Assembly: GCF_038502225.1 (NCBI RefSeq)
Contig: NC_091298.1
Coordinates: 29,102,295-29,166,294, forward strand
Length of the DNA stretch: 64,000 bases
Direction: 5' to 3'
Source of the DNA: Cherax quadricarinatus
Lineage: Eukaryota; Arthropoda; Malacostraca; Decapoda; Parastacidae
A program made the translations under genes and the position numbers. The notes under the pieces were generated by a model. It saw nothing but the letters and a program-made list of their open reading frames with translations, made no database searches and was not told the DNA's origin. The number at the start of each line of letters is the position of its first letter. Within the stretch, counting starts at the first letter, position 1. Of the stretch, positions 42,506 to 52,903 are shown one piece after another.

Positions 42506-44822
42506 TATATCTTTTGTTTCACAGTTTTCTTCTGCACTGATCAAGTCCCACAAGTTAAAAATTCGACTTAATTTTTTAAAAAATTGTTTAAATGAACAAG
42601 TTCTGCCCAAGTCTCTTTTACCCAATAGACTCCTTGACATGAGAGATCGTCCTTTTGATGATTTTATGAGAATTATTCTTCAGAAACATATTGAAATAAC
42701 TAAAATACAGGAGAAGGAAGCATTCAAAATATTGAGAAACAAAAAATACTCTTTTAATCAGGCCATTCCATCAGAATGGAAACACAGTATGTTGGATCAT
42801 TGCTATAATAAACTCAGAAGAATTTGTAATGAACTCAAGAGCAAACTACAAAGAAAATTAGACATTTTAATTGAAAATAGTGATTGGACAAAGCATGCTA
42901 ATAACAATTTTGTAATTAACTTATCAGATGAAATTTTAGACAAACATACAACTGCTGCTCTAGGTTTTGGCCTAAGTTTTGCAACTTCAAAAAAACTTAA
43001 TAATGTTGAAATTGCAAAAGCCTTTTGTAACTTTGAAAAATTTTCTGATTTATCCTCTGATGAAATTAATATTAGTAAAGGAATGGTATACAGCTCTATG
43101 TTAAAACCAAACATTCCCAATTGCCCTCAAAGATTCTTTAAGTCTTATGATACACTTAATAACAATAAAAATTTGCGCCTTACTAAAGCAGACAAAATAA
43201 ATGCAATAGTAATTATGAAAGAAAATGATTACCAAGAAAAAATGAATAATCTCTTAGATGATACTGAAACCTATTCTAAACTTAGGAAAAATCCCCTAGA
43301 AACCGTTAACAGCAATTTCAATAAAACAATAAAACTTCTACTGAAAGGCAAAGATGAATTAGTCAAACAATTTACTTCCACTAATCCATCTTTACCTTAC
43401 ATGTATGGACTAATAAAAACACACAAACCTGGGAATCCAGTCAGACCAATTATTAGCTCCATAGGGTCAGTTTCATATAAATTATCCAAATGGCTTGTTG
43501 ATATTTTGAGCCCTATTGTTGGCAAAATTTCTAACTTTAATGTTAAAAACAACATAGACTTGGTTGATAAATTAAGCTCCTTGACTGACTTAAATGATTT
43601 TAACATGGTTAGTTTTGATGTTACTTCCTTGTTTACGAAAGTTCCTGTTGATGATTTATTAAGTTTCTTATCTGAAGAACTCGTTAACTATGATTTACCA
43701 TTGCCTGTTCCTACTATCATTAAACTTATTAAACTTTGCATTGTTGATGCAAAATTTGTATTTAATGATAAGTTTTACACTCAGAAGTTTGGTATGGCAA
43801 TGGGAAATCCTCTTTCACCTGTTCTTAGTAACCTATACATGGAATTTTTTGAAACAAGGTTGCTTAACACAATCCTCCCTAATAGAGCTAAATGGTTCAG
43901 ATATGTTGATGATATTTTGTGTCTTATGCCCAAAAATGTAGATATACACCATTTTCTTGGAAAATTAAATAGCTTAGCCCATTCTATAAACTTTACTGTT
44001 GAGTTTGAAGAAAATAACTCATTGCCTTTTCTAGATGTTTTAATTATTAAGGGTAATAATGAATTCAAATTTAAAATTTACAGAAAACCTACAAATAACT
44101 GTTCCTATGTCCACTATTATTCCTCGCATCAAGATAGAGTCAAACTGTCTGTTTTCTCATCAATGTTTTTGAGAGCTTTACGAATTTGTAGTCCTGAGTT
44201 CATAGATGAGGAAATATCCAAAATTTATGAAATAGGTAATGATTTAAAATACCCAAGAAATGTAATTGATAAATCTTTTAAAGTTGCTAGAAACACTTTT
44301 TATAATCCAAAAAGGGGCAACCAGCCTTATTCAACTAAAAATATGTTGGTTCTCCCTTACCATGAAAACTTGGTTGATATGCCTTCTCTTCTTAAGACTT
44401 TTAATATTAAAGTTGTATTCAAAAATCTTGATACAGTAAAAAAACTTTTGATTAAGAATTCCCCCCAAAATGCTGATGGATGTGTCTATAAGATTCCTTG
44501 TAAAATTTGCGATAAAGTTTATTACGGTCAAACTGGTAAAAATCTCGAACTAAGATTAAAACAACATAAATATAGCATTAGAACTGGACAAGATTCCAAT
44601 GCTCTATTTATTCATGTAAGAGATTTTAACCATCCAATTGATTTTCAAAAAGTTGAGAAAGTAGTATCAAGCAAGTCCATGGTCGACAGGAATATAATTG
44701 AATCTTGTTTCATAAAAAGCAGTTTTGACAATAATATGAATATTTCCTTTGGTTTATATAAATTAGATCCATTTATAATTAATAGAATTTGGGAAGAATT
44801 TAATAATACACTGGACAAATAA
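42501..44822 (+). CDS. Penelope-like reverse transcriptase-GIY-YIG protein, plus copy, N-terminally trimmed
   Basis: The frame is open from 42501. The first ATG is at 42639 (MRDRPFDDFMRI), giving 727 aa against 788 in the minus copy. The region before that ATG still encodes matching residues (SFVSQFSSALIKSHKLKIRL) but lacks the initiating MDTTRLF segment, lost at the junction. RT motifs SFDVTSLF (about residue 326), MGNPLSPVLSN (about 386) and YVDD (about 422-425), and nuclease motifs VYKIPC (about 616) and YYGQTG (about 627) are intact. Whether the trimmed protein is active is unknown. Confidence 0.9.
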   Translation, partial: DHISFVSQFSSALIKSHKLKIRLNFLKNCLNEQVLPKSLLPNRLLDMRDRPFDDFMRIILQKHIEITKIQEKEAFKILRNKKYSFNQAIPSEWKHSMLDHCYNKLRRICNELKSKLQRKLDILIENSDWTKHANNNFVINLSDEILDKHTTAALGFGLSFATSKKLNNVEIAKAFCNFEKFSDLSSDEINISKGMVYSSMLKPNIPNCPQRFFKSYDTLNNNKNLRLTKADKINAIVIMKENDYQEKMNNLLDDTETYSKLRKNPLETVNSNFNKTIKLLLKGKDELVKQFTSTNPSLPYMYGLIKTHKPGNPVRPIISSIGSVSYKLSKWLVDILSPIVGKISNFNVKNNIDLVDKLSSLTDLNDFNMVSFDVTSLFTKVPVDDLLSFLSEELVNYDLPLPVPTIIKLIKLCIVDAKFVFNDKFYTQKFGMAMGNPLSPVLSNLYMEFFETRLLNTILPNRAKWFRYVDDILCLMPKNVDIHHFLGKLNSLAHSINFTVEFEENNSLPFLDVLIIKGNNEFKFKIYRKPTNNCSYVHYYSSHQDRVKLSVFSSMFLRALRICSPEFIDEEISKIYEIGNDLKYPRNVIDKSFKVARNTFYNPKRGNQPYSTKNMLVLPYHENLVDMPSLLKTFNIKVVFKNLDTVKKLLIKNSPQNADGCVYKIPCKICDKVYYGQTGKNLELRLKQHKYSIRTGQDSNALFIHVRDFNHPIDFQKVEKVVSSKSMVDRNIIESCFIKSSFDNNMNISFGLYKLDPFIINRIWEEFNNTLDK

Positions 44823-45062
44823 ATAGCTTGGGGGTGAGTTTTGCAAAGGACCTATCCAAGTTGGCTCGCCGCGCGTCACGTGTTTAACCGTTGTGGGATC
44901 TGATAGTGAGGTGCTGGCCGACCCCTTATATAGCTTCCTTGGATGCTTCACTTTCATAGTTCCTTGATAATGTGAGTAGTCACGAAAGCGCTTGGAATTT
45001 CTCTATTCTTTCAGAGTGGTTGTTTTGCATATTTTGAAATCACCTGTTTACTGTGATCTTAT

Positions 45063-45064
<2 letters not shown>
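44823..45064 (+). mobile_element. Penelope plus copy 3' flank
   Basis: Non-coding flank with GCTCGCCGCGCGTCACGTG, CTTATATAGCTTCCTTGG and the hammerhead-like segment, ending CTGTGATCTTATTGC before (TA)n. The minus copy has the same flank but lacks about 12 bases (TTTGAAATCACC) near its end. This could be the terminal repeat (pLTR) of the element. Confidence 0.7.
44958..44999 (+). ncRNA. Candidate hammerhead-ribozyme-like motif
   Basis: Proposed fold: stem I AGTTCC (44958-44963) with GGAATT (44994-44999); core TTGATAA (44964-44970) where the consensus is CTGANGA; stem II GTGA/TCAC with loop GTAG (44972-44983); GAAA (44984-44987); then AGCGCT (44987-44992), a self-complementary stem III that could only form between two molecules, with expected cleavage after T44993. 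Deviations: C3 to U and G8 to A, which could still pair with each other, and one extra U before stem II. The match in order and spacing is good but activity is doubtful. Confidence 0.5.

Positions 45065-45147
<83 letters not shown>
45065..45147. repeat. (TA)n microsatellite right of the Penelope pair
   Basis: About 83 bp of TA. Confidence 0.95.
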
Positions 45148-45150
<3 letters not shown>

Positions 45151-45427
45151 AGGAATTCGCGAGAGCAGGCGAAATATACACAAACACTGATCTCTGGCTG
45201 TAGGAGACTCGAACCTATGAACCTTAGGACAAGGTACGCAGTGCTTTACTAATCTACCCACACTGGACAATACCTTGGCGTGTAGCATGCGCTACACGTT
45301 TGATCCAAGGCACCCAGCTTTCAGGGAGAAGGCTTACAGCTTTTCATCTCATCCCCTGCATGCATCAGCCTTACTAGAGATTTTAACAATGCAAGGAATT
45401 CGCGAGAGCAGGCGAAATATACACAAA
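45146..45427 (-). mobile_element. tRNA-like SINE (S3) between 39-bp direct repeats
   Basis: Exact 39-bp direct repeats (45146-45184 and 45389-45427, beginning ATGCAAGGAATTCGCGAGAG) enclose 204 bp. On the minus strand the insert has GTGGGTAGATTAGTAAAGCA (A-box-like) and CATAGGTTCGAGTCTCCTAC (B-box-like), a tRNA-type Pol III promoter. The direct repeats may be a target-site duplication, unusually long for a SINE, or part of a larger repeat unit. Confidence 0.65.
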
Positions 45428-45459
45428 TGTAACAATACTTAGTGGAGTCAAATAAAAAC

Positions 45460-46003
45460 CTAGTGTGACCTCTGTAATACCAAGTGTGACCTCTGTAATC
45501 CCCAGTGTGACCTCTGTAATCCCCAGTGTGACCTCTGTAATCCCCAGTGTGACCTCTGTAATCCCAGTGGGACCTCTGTAATTTCCAGTGTGACCTCTGT
45601 AATCCCCAGTGTGACCTCTGTAATCCCCAGTGTGACCTCTGTAATCCCCAGTGTGACCTCTGTAATCCCCAGTGTGACCTCTGTAATCCCCAGTGTGACC
45701 TCTGTAATCCCCAGTGTGACCTCTGTAATCCCCAGTGTGACCTCTGTAATCTCCAGTGTGACCTCTGTAATCCCCAGTGGGACCTCTGTAATTTCCAGTG
45801 TGACCTCTGTAATCCCCAGTGTGACCTCTGTAATCCCCAGTGTGACCTCTGTAATCCCCAGTGTGACCTCTGTAATCCCCAGTGTGACCTCTGTAATCCC
45901 CAGTGTGACCTCTGTAATCCCCAGTGTGACCTCTGTAATCCCCAGTGTGACCTCTGTAATCCCAAGTGTGACCTCTGTAATCTCCAGTGTGACCTCTGTC
46001 ATC
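45460..46003. repeat. 21-bp minisatellite, about 26 units
   Basis: Unit AGTGTGACCTCTGTAATCC plus CC. Variants include AGTGGGACC and TTTCC. The period is divisible by three, so open frames in several phases (for example repeats of GLQRSHW or ITEVTLG on the minus strand) are artefacts. Confidence 0.95.
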
Positions 46004-46074
46004 TTGGTTTTTACACTGAAGCTGACAGGATGAGCTGCGGATGCACAATAAACTGACCGCTCAGGCGGTACAAA

Positions 46075-46925
46075 TAACTACCGCCCTGGCTGGTGCCATC
46101 ACTGTCTTGGTGGCTGCCACCAGTGCTATCACTGCCCTGGCTGGTACCACCAGCACCATCACTGTCATGGCTGGTGCCACCAGTGGCATCACTGTCATGG
46201 CTGGTACCACCAGTGCTATCACTGCCTTGGCTGGTGCCACCAGTGCTATCACTGTCCTAGCGTGTGCCACCAGTACCATGACTGTCCTGGCGAGTGCCAC
46301 CAATACCATCACTGTCTTGGCTGGTGCTAACAGTGCTATCGCTGTCCTGGTGGGTGCCACCATTACTATCACTGTCCTAGCGTGTGCCACCAGTACCATG
46401 ACTGTCCTGGCGGGTGCCACCAGTACCATCACTATCTTGGCTGGTGCTAACAGTGCTATCACTGTCCTGGTGGGTGCCACCAGTGCCATCACTGTTCTGG
46501 CTGGTGCCACCAGTGCCATTACTGCCCTGGGTAGTGCCACCAGTGCCATCACTGTCCTGGTGTATGCCACCAATACCATCACTGTCCTTGTGGGTGCCAC
46601 CAGTGCTATCACTGTCATGGCTGGTGCCACCAGTGCCATCACTCATGGCTGGTGCCACCAGTGCCATCACTGTCCTGGCTGGTACCACCAGTGCCATCAC
46701 TGTCCTGGCTGGTACCACCAATACCATCACTGTCTTGGCAGGTGCCACCAGTGCCATCACTGTCCTGGCTGGTGCCACCAGTGCTATCACTCTCCTGGCT
46801 GGTGCCACCAGTGCCATCAGTTTCCTACTAGTGCCACCAGTGCCATCACTGTTCTAGCTTGTGCCACCAGTACCATCACTGTCGTGGCAGGTGCCACCAG
46901 TGCCATCAGGGATACCAGTGACGGC
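46075..46925. repeat. 30-bp minisatellite, about 28 units
   Basis: Unit GCTGGTGCCACCAGTGCC plus ATCACTGTCCTG. Units vary at several positions. An open frame of 308 codons at 46041-46967 reads as decapeptide repeats like ITVLAGATSA, with a few off-frame units near 46650. It has no signal peptide or non-repeat domain, so I treat it as an artefact of a period divisible by three. Confidence 0.9.
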
Positions 46926-47000
46926 ACTGCTTCACCTCGGCAGCAGCTCATGAATAACTCTACATAGTTATTGTCTGGGAAAACTTCAGCTTTATCCTAG

Positions 47001-47170
47001 ATGTATTGTAATATATCGTAGGTATTGTAATATATCGTAGGTATTGTAATATATCGTAGGTATTGTAATGTATCGTAGGTACCTTGTGATATATCGTAGG
47101 TATTGTAATATATAGTAGGTATTGTAATATATCGTAGGTACCTTGTGATATATCGTAGGTACCTTGTAAT
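47001..47170. repeat. 19-bp tandem repeat GGTATTGTAATATATCGTA
   Basis: About nine units, some with the variant GGTACCTTGTGATATATCGTA (21 bp). Confidence 0.9.
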
Positions 47171-47324
47171 ATATCACGGAGAGGTTGTGTTTTGTAACAT
47201 ATCATAGTTGTGTTGTGTTTTATATTATGGATATGTTGTATCTTGTAATATATTAGAGAGAGACGAAGACGATTATCAAAGGAAAATAATATGACAATGT
47301 CATACAAACAACCATAATAATAGT

Positions 47325-47514
47325 TTTAATGTTGTTCATCAGAGGTTATGATCAGTAATAACATAATGTTGTTCATCAGAGGTTATGATCAGTAATAACG
47401 TTATGTTGTTCATCAGAGGTTATGATCAGTAATAACGTTATGTTGTTCATCAGAGGTTATGATCAGTAATAACATAATGTTGTTCATCAGAGGTTATGAT
47501 CAGTAATAACATAA
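47325..47514. repeat. 37-bp tandem repeat, about five units
   Basis: Unit GTTGTTCATCAGAGGTTATG followed by ATCAGTAATAACATAAT. Units start at 47331 and 47368 and continue at the same spacing. Confidence 0.9.
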
Positions 47515-47720
47515 TTACCCTTACATAATATCAGATCTTCAGCTACAACATAGTGGACTGATATTGTATACAAAATTCGACCAATCACCGCCTCTGTCAT
47601 AACACTAATAGTGAAGATATACGTCTTGGTCATAACTAAATACTGTTTACTAGTCTGGGTAGTTACCACAAGTCTCCAGATCGGTCATATTTCATCTCAT
47701 CTTCCATGTGGCCATCAGTA
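47515..47720. repeat. Dispersed repeat H, second copy
   Basis: Similar to 26500-26730 (ACATAGTGGACTGATA, CATAACTAAATACTGTTTACT, CCATGTGGCCATCAGTAACT). No further function seen. Confidence 0.5.
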
Positions 47721-48180
47721 ACTAAAAGTTTAATAAAACTGATTTATTTTTTACCTCCTTGCTTGCTTATTTATTTACATACTGTTTTTTACCTAATTAC
47801 TTAAACACTGGTGTTATAGATTTACCATACATGCTTCTTGGCTAGTGTCTAGTAGGGACACATCGATATTAATATTACTAGCAAGGAACTCTAAACAACA
47901 GCTACTAAAAGCAACTGTAAAGCGAGTTAACACTAGTCAGCTGTGCCTCACCTCAACAGGAACTTCAACATGGACAGTATTAAATAAGACCCCAGGATCT
48001 TTATTGTACATTTAAGTGAGTGAAGATAAAGGAGCGGTGAAACAATACACTTCACTGTATAGTAATACTGAGACATTTCTACGGATTTGTAAAAGACTAA
48101 AATAAAAGTGCATTCTGACCTACAAAAATATGACATTTGTTTTTGATGATAACATATAGGACTTAGAGAGAAATACTTAA
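47721..48180. other. Unassigned AT-rich stretch
   Basis: No ORF, tandem repeat or recognised element. Confidence 0.4.
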
Positions 48181-48184
48181 ATCA

Positions 48185-48640
48185 CATAAGAAAGTTACTA
48201 TTCCTTGAATATGTGAAAATTCACAAAAGCACTTCGAATTTCCCAATTTTTTCATTGTGCCGAATAGGTAAAACTGGTCAATTAGCAAGAACTCAATTAA
48301 AATTAAGTCCTTTCTAAAATTTTCTCTTATGCGTTTAAAGATATATATTTTTTCATTTATGTAAACGTAAAAATTAATAATTTTGTACCAAAAGAACCTT
48401 AGAAAACTTACCAAACCTTATTATAACAAGCACAATTTAATTTAGCCTAATCCAACTAGATATATTTTAGATAAGTTTACAATAATTTAATAATAAACAA
48501 ACACAATGAAATATATTTTTCGTTAAGTTCAGAATTATCTTTGCAAAATTATTGCATACACAAATTTTCGCTTGCCTTATTCGGCAAGAAGAGCATTGTT
48601 ATTTAAGCCAAAATCGTAAGTTTTACCTATTCGGCACGAC
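48185..48640. mobile_element. Repeat P2 with 19-bp terminal inverted repeats and degraded hammerhead-like arm
   Basis: Perfect inverted repeats GTGCCGAATAGGTAAAACT (48257-48275) and its complement (48619-48637) bound about 381 bp of AT-rich DNA. A segment just outside the left repeat (48199-48240: ATTCC, TTGAATA, GTGAAAATTCAC, AAAA, GCACTT, CGAATT) resembles a decayed version of the Penelope hammerhead-like motif. An inverted, internally deleted copy lies at 55255-55525. Both copies end ATTCGGCACGAC against a microsatellite. Confidence 0.7.
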
Positions 48641-48659
48641 ATATATATATATATATATA

Positions 48660-48755
<96 letters not shown>

Positions 48756-48764
48756 TATATAATT
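48640..48764. repeat. (TA)n microsatellite
   Basis: About 125 bp of TA with one AAAC interruption near 48660. Confidence 0.95.
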
Positions 48765-48860
48765 TTCCCTGTTTGCGAATTGTTAAGCATTTCAAATCTC
48801 TTTCGTTGTCCACTGCATGTGGCAGGATTCGATGAAATAATTTTCAAAACGAGCTTGGTG

Positions 48861-51273
48861 CCCGGGGGTATGGTGCCCGGGTGTATGGTGCCCGGGGGTA
48901 TGGTGCCCTGGGGTATGGTGCCCGGGGGCATGGTGCCCGGGGGTATGGTGCCCGGGGGTATGGTTCCAGGGGGTATGGTGCCCGGAGGTATGGTTCCTGG
49001 GGGTATGGTGCCCGGGTGTATGGTGCCCGGGGGTATGGTTACCGGGGGTATGGTGCCCGGGGGTCTGGTGCCCGGGGGTATGGTGCCCGGGGGTCTGGTT
49101 CCTGGGGTATGGTGCCCGGGTGTATGGTGCCCGGGGGTATGGTCCCCGGGGGTATGGTGACAGGGGGTATGATGCCCAGGGGTATGGTGCCCGGGGGTAT
49201 GGTTCCAGGGGGTATGGTGCCCGGGGGTATGGTTCCTGGGGGTATGGTGCCCGGGGGTATGGTGCCCGGGGGTATGGTGCCCGGGGGTATGGTGCCCGGG
49301 GGTATGGTGCCCGGGGGTATGGTGCCAGGGGGTATGGTTCCAGGGGTATGGTGCCCGGGTGTATGGTGCCCGGGGGTATGGTGCCCGGGGGTATGGTGCC
49401 AGGGGGTATGATGCCCGGGGGTATGGTGCCCGGGGGTATGGTTCCAGGGGGTATGGTGCCCGGGGGTATGGTTCCTGGGGGTATGGTGCCCGGGTGTATG
49501 GTGCCCGGGGGTATGGTGCCCGGGGGTATGGTGCCCGGGGGTATGGTTCCCGGGGGTATGGTGCCCGGGGGTATGGTTCCTGGGGTATGGTGCCCGGGGG
49601 TATGGTGCCCGGGGGTATGGTCCCCGGGGGTATGGTGCCAGGGGGTATGATGCCCGGGGGTATGGTGCCCGGGGGTATGGTGCCCGGGGGTATGGTGCCC
49701 GGGGGTATGGTGCCCGGGGGTATGGTGCCCGGGGGTATGGTTCCAGGGGGTATGGTGCCCGGGGGTATGGTTCCTGGGGGTATGGTGCCCGGGTGTATGG
49801 TTCCTGGGGTATGGTGCCCGGGTGTATGGTGCCCGGGGGTATGGTCCCCGGGGGTATGGTGCCAGGGGGTATGATGCCCGGGGGTATGGTGCCCGGGGGT
49901 ATGGTTCCAGGGGGTATGGTGCCCGGGGGTATGGTTCCTGGGGTATGGTGCCCGGGTGTATGGTGTCCGGGGGTATGGTGCCCGGGGGTATGGTGCCCGG
50001 GGTTATGGTGCCCGGGGTATGGTGCCCGGGGGTATGGTGCCCGGGGGTATGGTGTCGAGGGGTATGGTGCCCGGGGGTATGGTGCCCGGGGGTATGGTGC
50101 CCGGGGGTATGGTGCCCAGGGGTATGGTGCCCGGGGTTATGGTGCCCGGGGTATGGTGCCCGGGGGTATGGTGCCCGGGGGTATGGTGCCGAGGGGTATG
50201 GTGCCCGGGGGTATGGTGCCCGGGGGTATGGTGCCCGGGGGTCTGGTTCCCGGGGGTACGGTGCCCGGGGGTATGGTGCCCGGGGGTATGGTGCCCGGGG
50301 GTATGGTGCCCGGGGGTATGGTGCCCGGGGGTATGGTGCCCGGGGTATGGTGCCCGGGGGTATGGTGCCCGGGGTATGGTGCCCGGGGGTATGGTGCCCG
50401 GGGGTATGGTGCCCGGGGGTATGGTGCCCGGGGGTATGGTTCCAGGGGGTATGGTGCCCGGGGGTATGGTTCCTGGGGGTATGGTGCCCGGGTGTATGGT
50501 GCCCGGGGGTATGGTGCCCGGGGGTATGGTGCCCGGGGGTATGGTGCCCGGGGGTATGGTGCCCGGGGGTATGGTGCCCGGGGGTATGGTGCCGAGGGGT
50601 ATGGTGCCCGGGGGTATGGTGCCCGGGGGTATGGTGCCCGGGGGTATGGTGCCCAGGGGTATGGTGCCCGGGGTATGGTGCCCGGGGGTATGGTGCCCGG
50701 GGGTATGGTGCCCGGGGGTATGGTGCCCGGGGGTATGGTGCCCGGGGTATGGTGCCCGGGGGTATGGTGCCCGGGGGTATGGTGCCCGGGGGTATGGTGC
50801 CCGGGGGTATGGTGCCCGGGGGTATGGTGCCCGGGGGTATGGTGCCCGGGGTATGGTGCCCGGGGGTATGGTGCCCGGGGGTATGGTGCCCGGGGGTATG
50901 GTGCCCGGGGGTATGGTGCCCGGGGGTATGGTGCCCGGGGGTATGGTGCCCGGGGGTATGGTGCCTGGGGGTATGGTGCCTGGGGGTATGGTGCCCGGGG
51001 TATGGTGCCCGGGGGTATGGTGCCCGGGGTATGGTGCCCGGGGGTATGGTGCCCGGGGTATGGTGCCCGGGGGTATGGTGCCCGGGAGTATGGTGCCCGG
51101 GGGTATGGAGCCCGGGGGTATGGTGCCCGGGGTATGGTGCCCGGGGGTATGGTGCCCGGGGGTATGGTGCTCGGGGGTATGGTGCCCGGGGTATGGTGCC
51201 CGGGGGTATGGTGCCCGGGGGTATGGTGCCCGGGGGTATGGAACCCGGGGGTATGGTGCCCGGGGGTATGGAG
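48861..51273. repeat. 15-bp minisatellite of about 2.4 kb with 239-bp higher-order period
   Basis: Unit CCCGGGGGTATGGTG (15 bp), about 160 copies, with scattered 14-bp units and variants such as GTTCCAGG, GTTCCTGG and CCCGGGTG. In the left third the variant pattern recurs at 239 bp (for example around 48881, 49120 and 49359), which equals 15 units of 15 plus one of 14. Every full unit has a CCCGGG site and a run of five G. Long PPGTI/HHTPG-type frames on the minus strand and MVPGG-type frames on the plus strand are artefacts. Confidence 0.95.
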
Positions 51274-51280
51274 TAACATC

Positions 51281-51298
51281 GCTTAGCTTCGGCTAAGC
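51281..51298. other. UUCG-type hairpin at the minisatellite edge
   Basis: GCTTAGC, loop TTCG, GCTAAGC: a perfect 7-bp stem with a UUCG tetraloop, directly after the last minisatellite unit. Confidence 0.6.
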
Positions 51299-51299
51299 T

Positions 51300-51435
51300 C
51301 CCATACTTAGTAAGTTTATTCAGGTATACACAAATACAGTTACATAGATTATCATACATAGCAGCATATGTGTAAAGTACCTAAGATAACCCAAAAAAGT
51401 CAAAGTGATTTATTGCCATTGGGGTCTTTTATCGC
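51300..51435 (-). mobile_element. Dispersed repeat G (minus strand)
   Basis: On the minus strand it contains CCCCAATGGCAATAAATCAC, TTGGGTTATCTTAGGTACT, TGCTGCTATGTATGATAATC and ends CCTGAATAAACTTACTAAG. I recall this as a common decapod repeat, probably the 3' end of a retroposon. There is one copy in the window. Confidence 0.5.
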
Positions 51436-51510
51436 AAGTCTAGTCTCGTGGTAAAGTTCTGTGGACTCTGATACAGAGTTAGCAGGTTCGAGTCCTGCTG
51501 TGGACGTAGA
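51436..51510 (+). tRNA. tRNA-like pseudogene
   Basis: AGTCTCGTGGTAAAGTTCTG resembles a D arm/A box. GCAGGTTCGAGTCCTGC forms a perfect T arm with B box (about 51480-51498). A TCTGT/ACAGA stem is present but its loop is 10 nt rather than 7, and the 7 bases after the T arm do not pair with the 5' end. It is therefore a pseudogene or SINE head rather than a working tRNA; no anticodon is assigned. Confidence 0.45.
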
Positions 51511-51524
51511 GGCAATGTTTATAT

Positions 51525-52390
<866 letters not shown>

Positions 52391-52396
52391 TGAGGT

Positions 52397-52562
52397 ATTC
52401 CAGTTTGATTATATGTATCACCTCCTGAGTACCTTAATATTCCAGTTTGATTATATGTATCACCTCCTGAGTACCTTAATATTCCAGTTTGATTATATGT
52501 ATCACCTCCTTAGTACCTTAATATTCCAGTTTGATTATGTGTATCACCTCCTGAGTACCTTA
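52397..52562. repeat. 42-bp tandem repeat, four units
   Basis: Unit TATTCCAGTTTGATTATATG, TATCACCTCCTGAGTACC, TTAA. Four nearly identical copies. Confidence 0.9.
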
Positions 52563-52903
52563 AGACAGTAGTGGTATAAGGGTATTTGTGTATTATCTCG
52601 TGAAGAAATTCCCTCTTAAAGACGTGAATAAGACACAGGTGAAACTTTTAGGCACTGAGAAACTGAACTTCTCATATTTCTACTTCTTCAACTGTCTTAT
52701 TCAAGGTTGAAGGACTGACCGACTCAAAAACACTACTTCTGTAACTGTTCCCAATATAAAAATCACGTCAGTATTCGACTGAAGAAGTCTGACGCACAAG
52801 CTCAAGGTCTCGCCGATGAAAATAACAAAGTTACACATGTGTCTTATTAATTTACTTGTCGGTATTTATTGTATATTAATGATATTATGTCATTTAAATA
52901 GTT
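52563..52903. other. Unassigned stretch
   Basis: Nothing recognised. Confidence 0.4.

Noticed and set aside
46041..46967. 308-codon protein of ITVLAGATSA decapeptides, resembling an antifreeze or surface repeat protein
   Set aside because: Produced by the 30-bp minisatellite. Several units fall out of register with the expected decapeptide, other frames are open too, and there is no leader or tail domain.
48792..51359. Open frame of 855 codons rich in Pro, His, Gly, Tyr, looking like a structural or silk-like protein
   Set aside because: It lies wholly on the 15-bp minisatellite; the opposite strand and other phases are equally open because the period is divisible by three. No signal peptide or unique domain is present.
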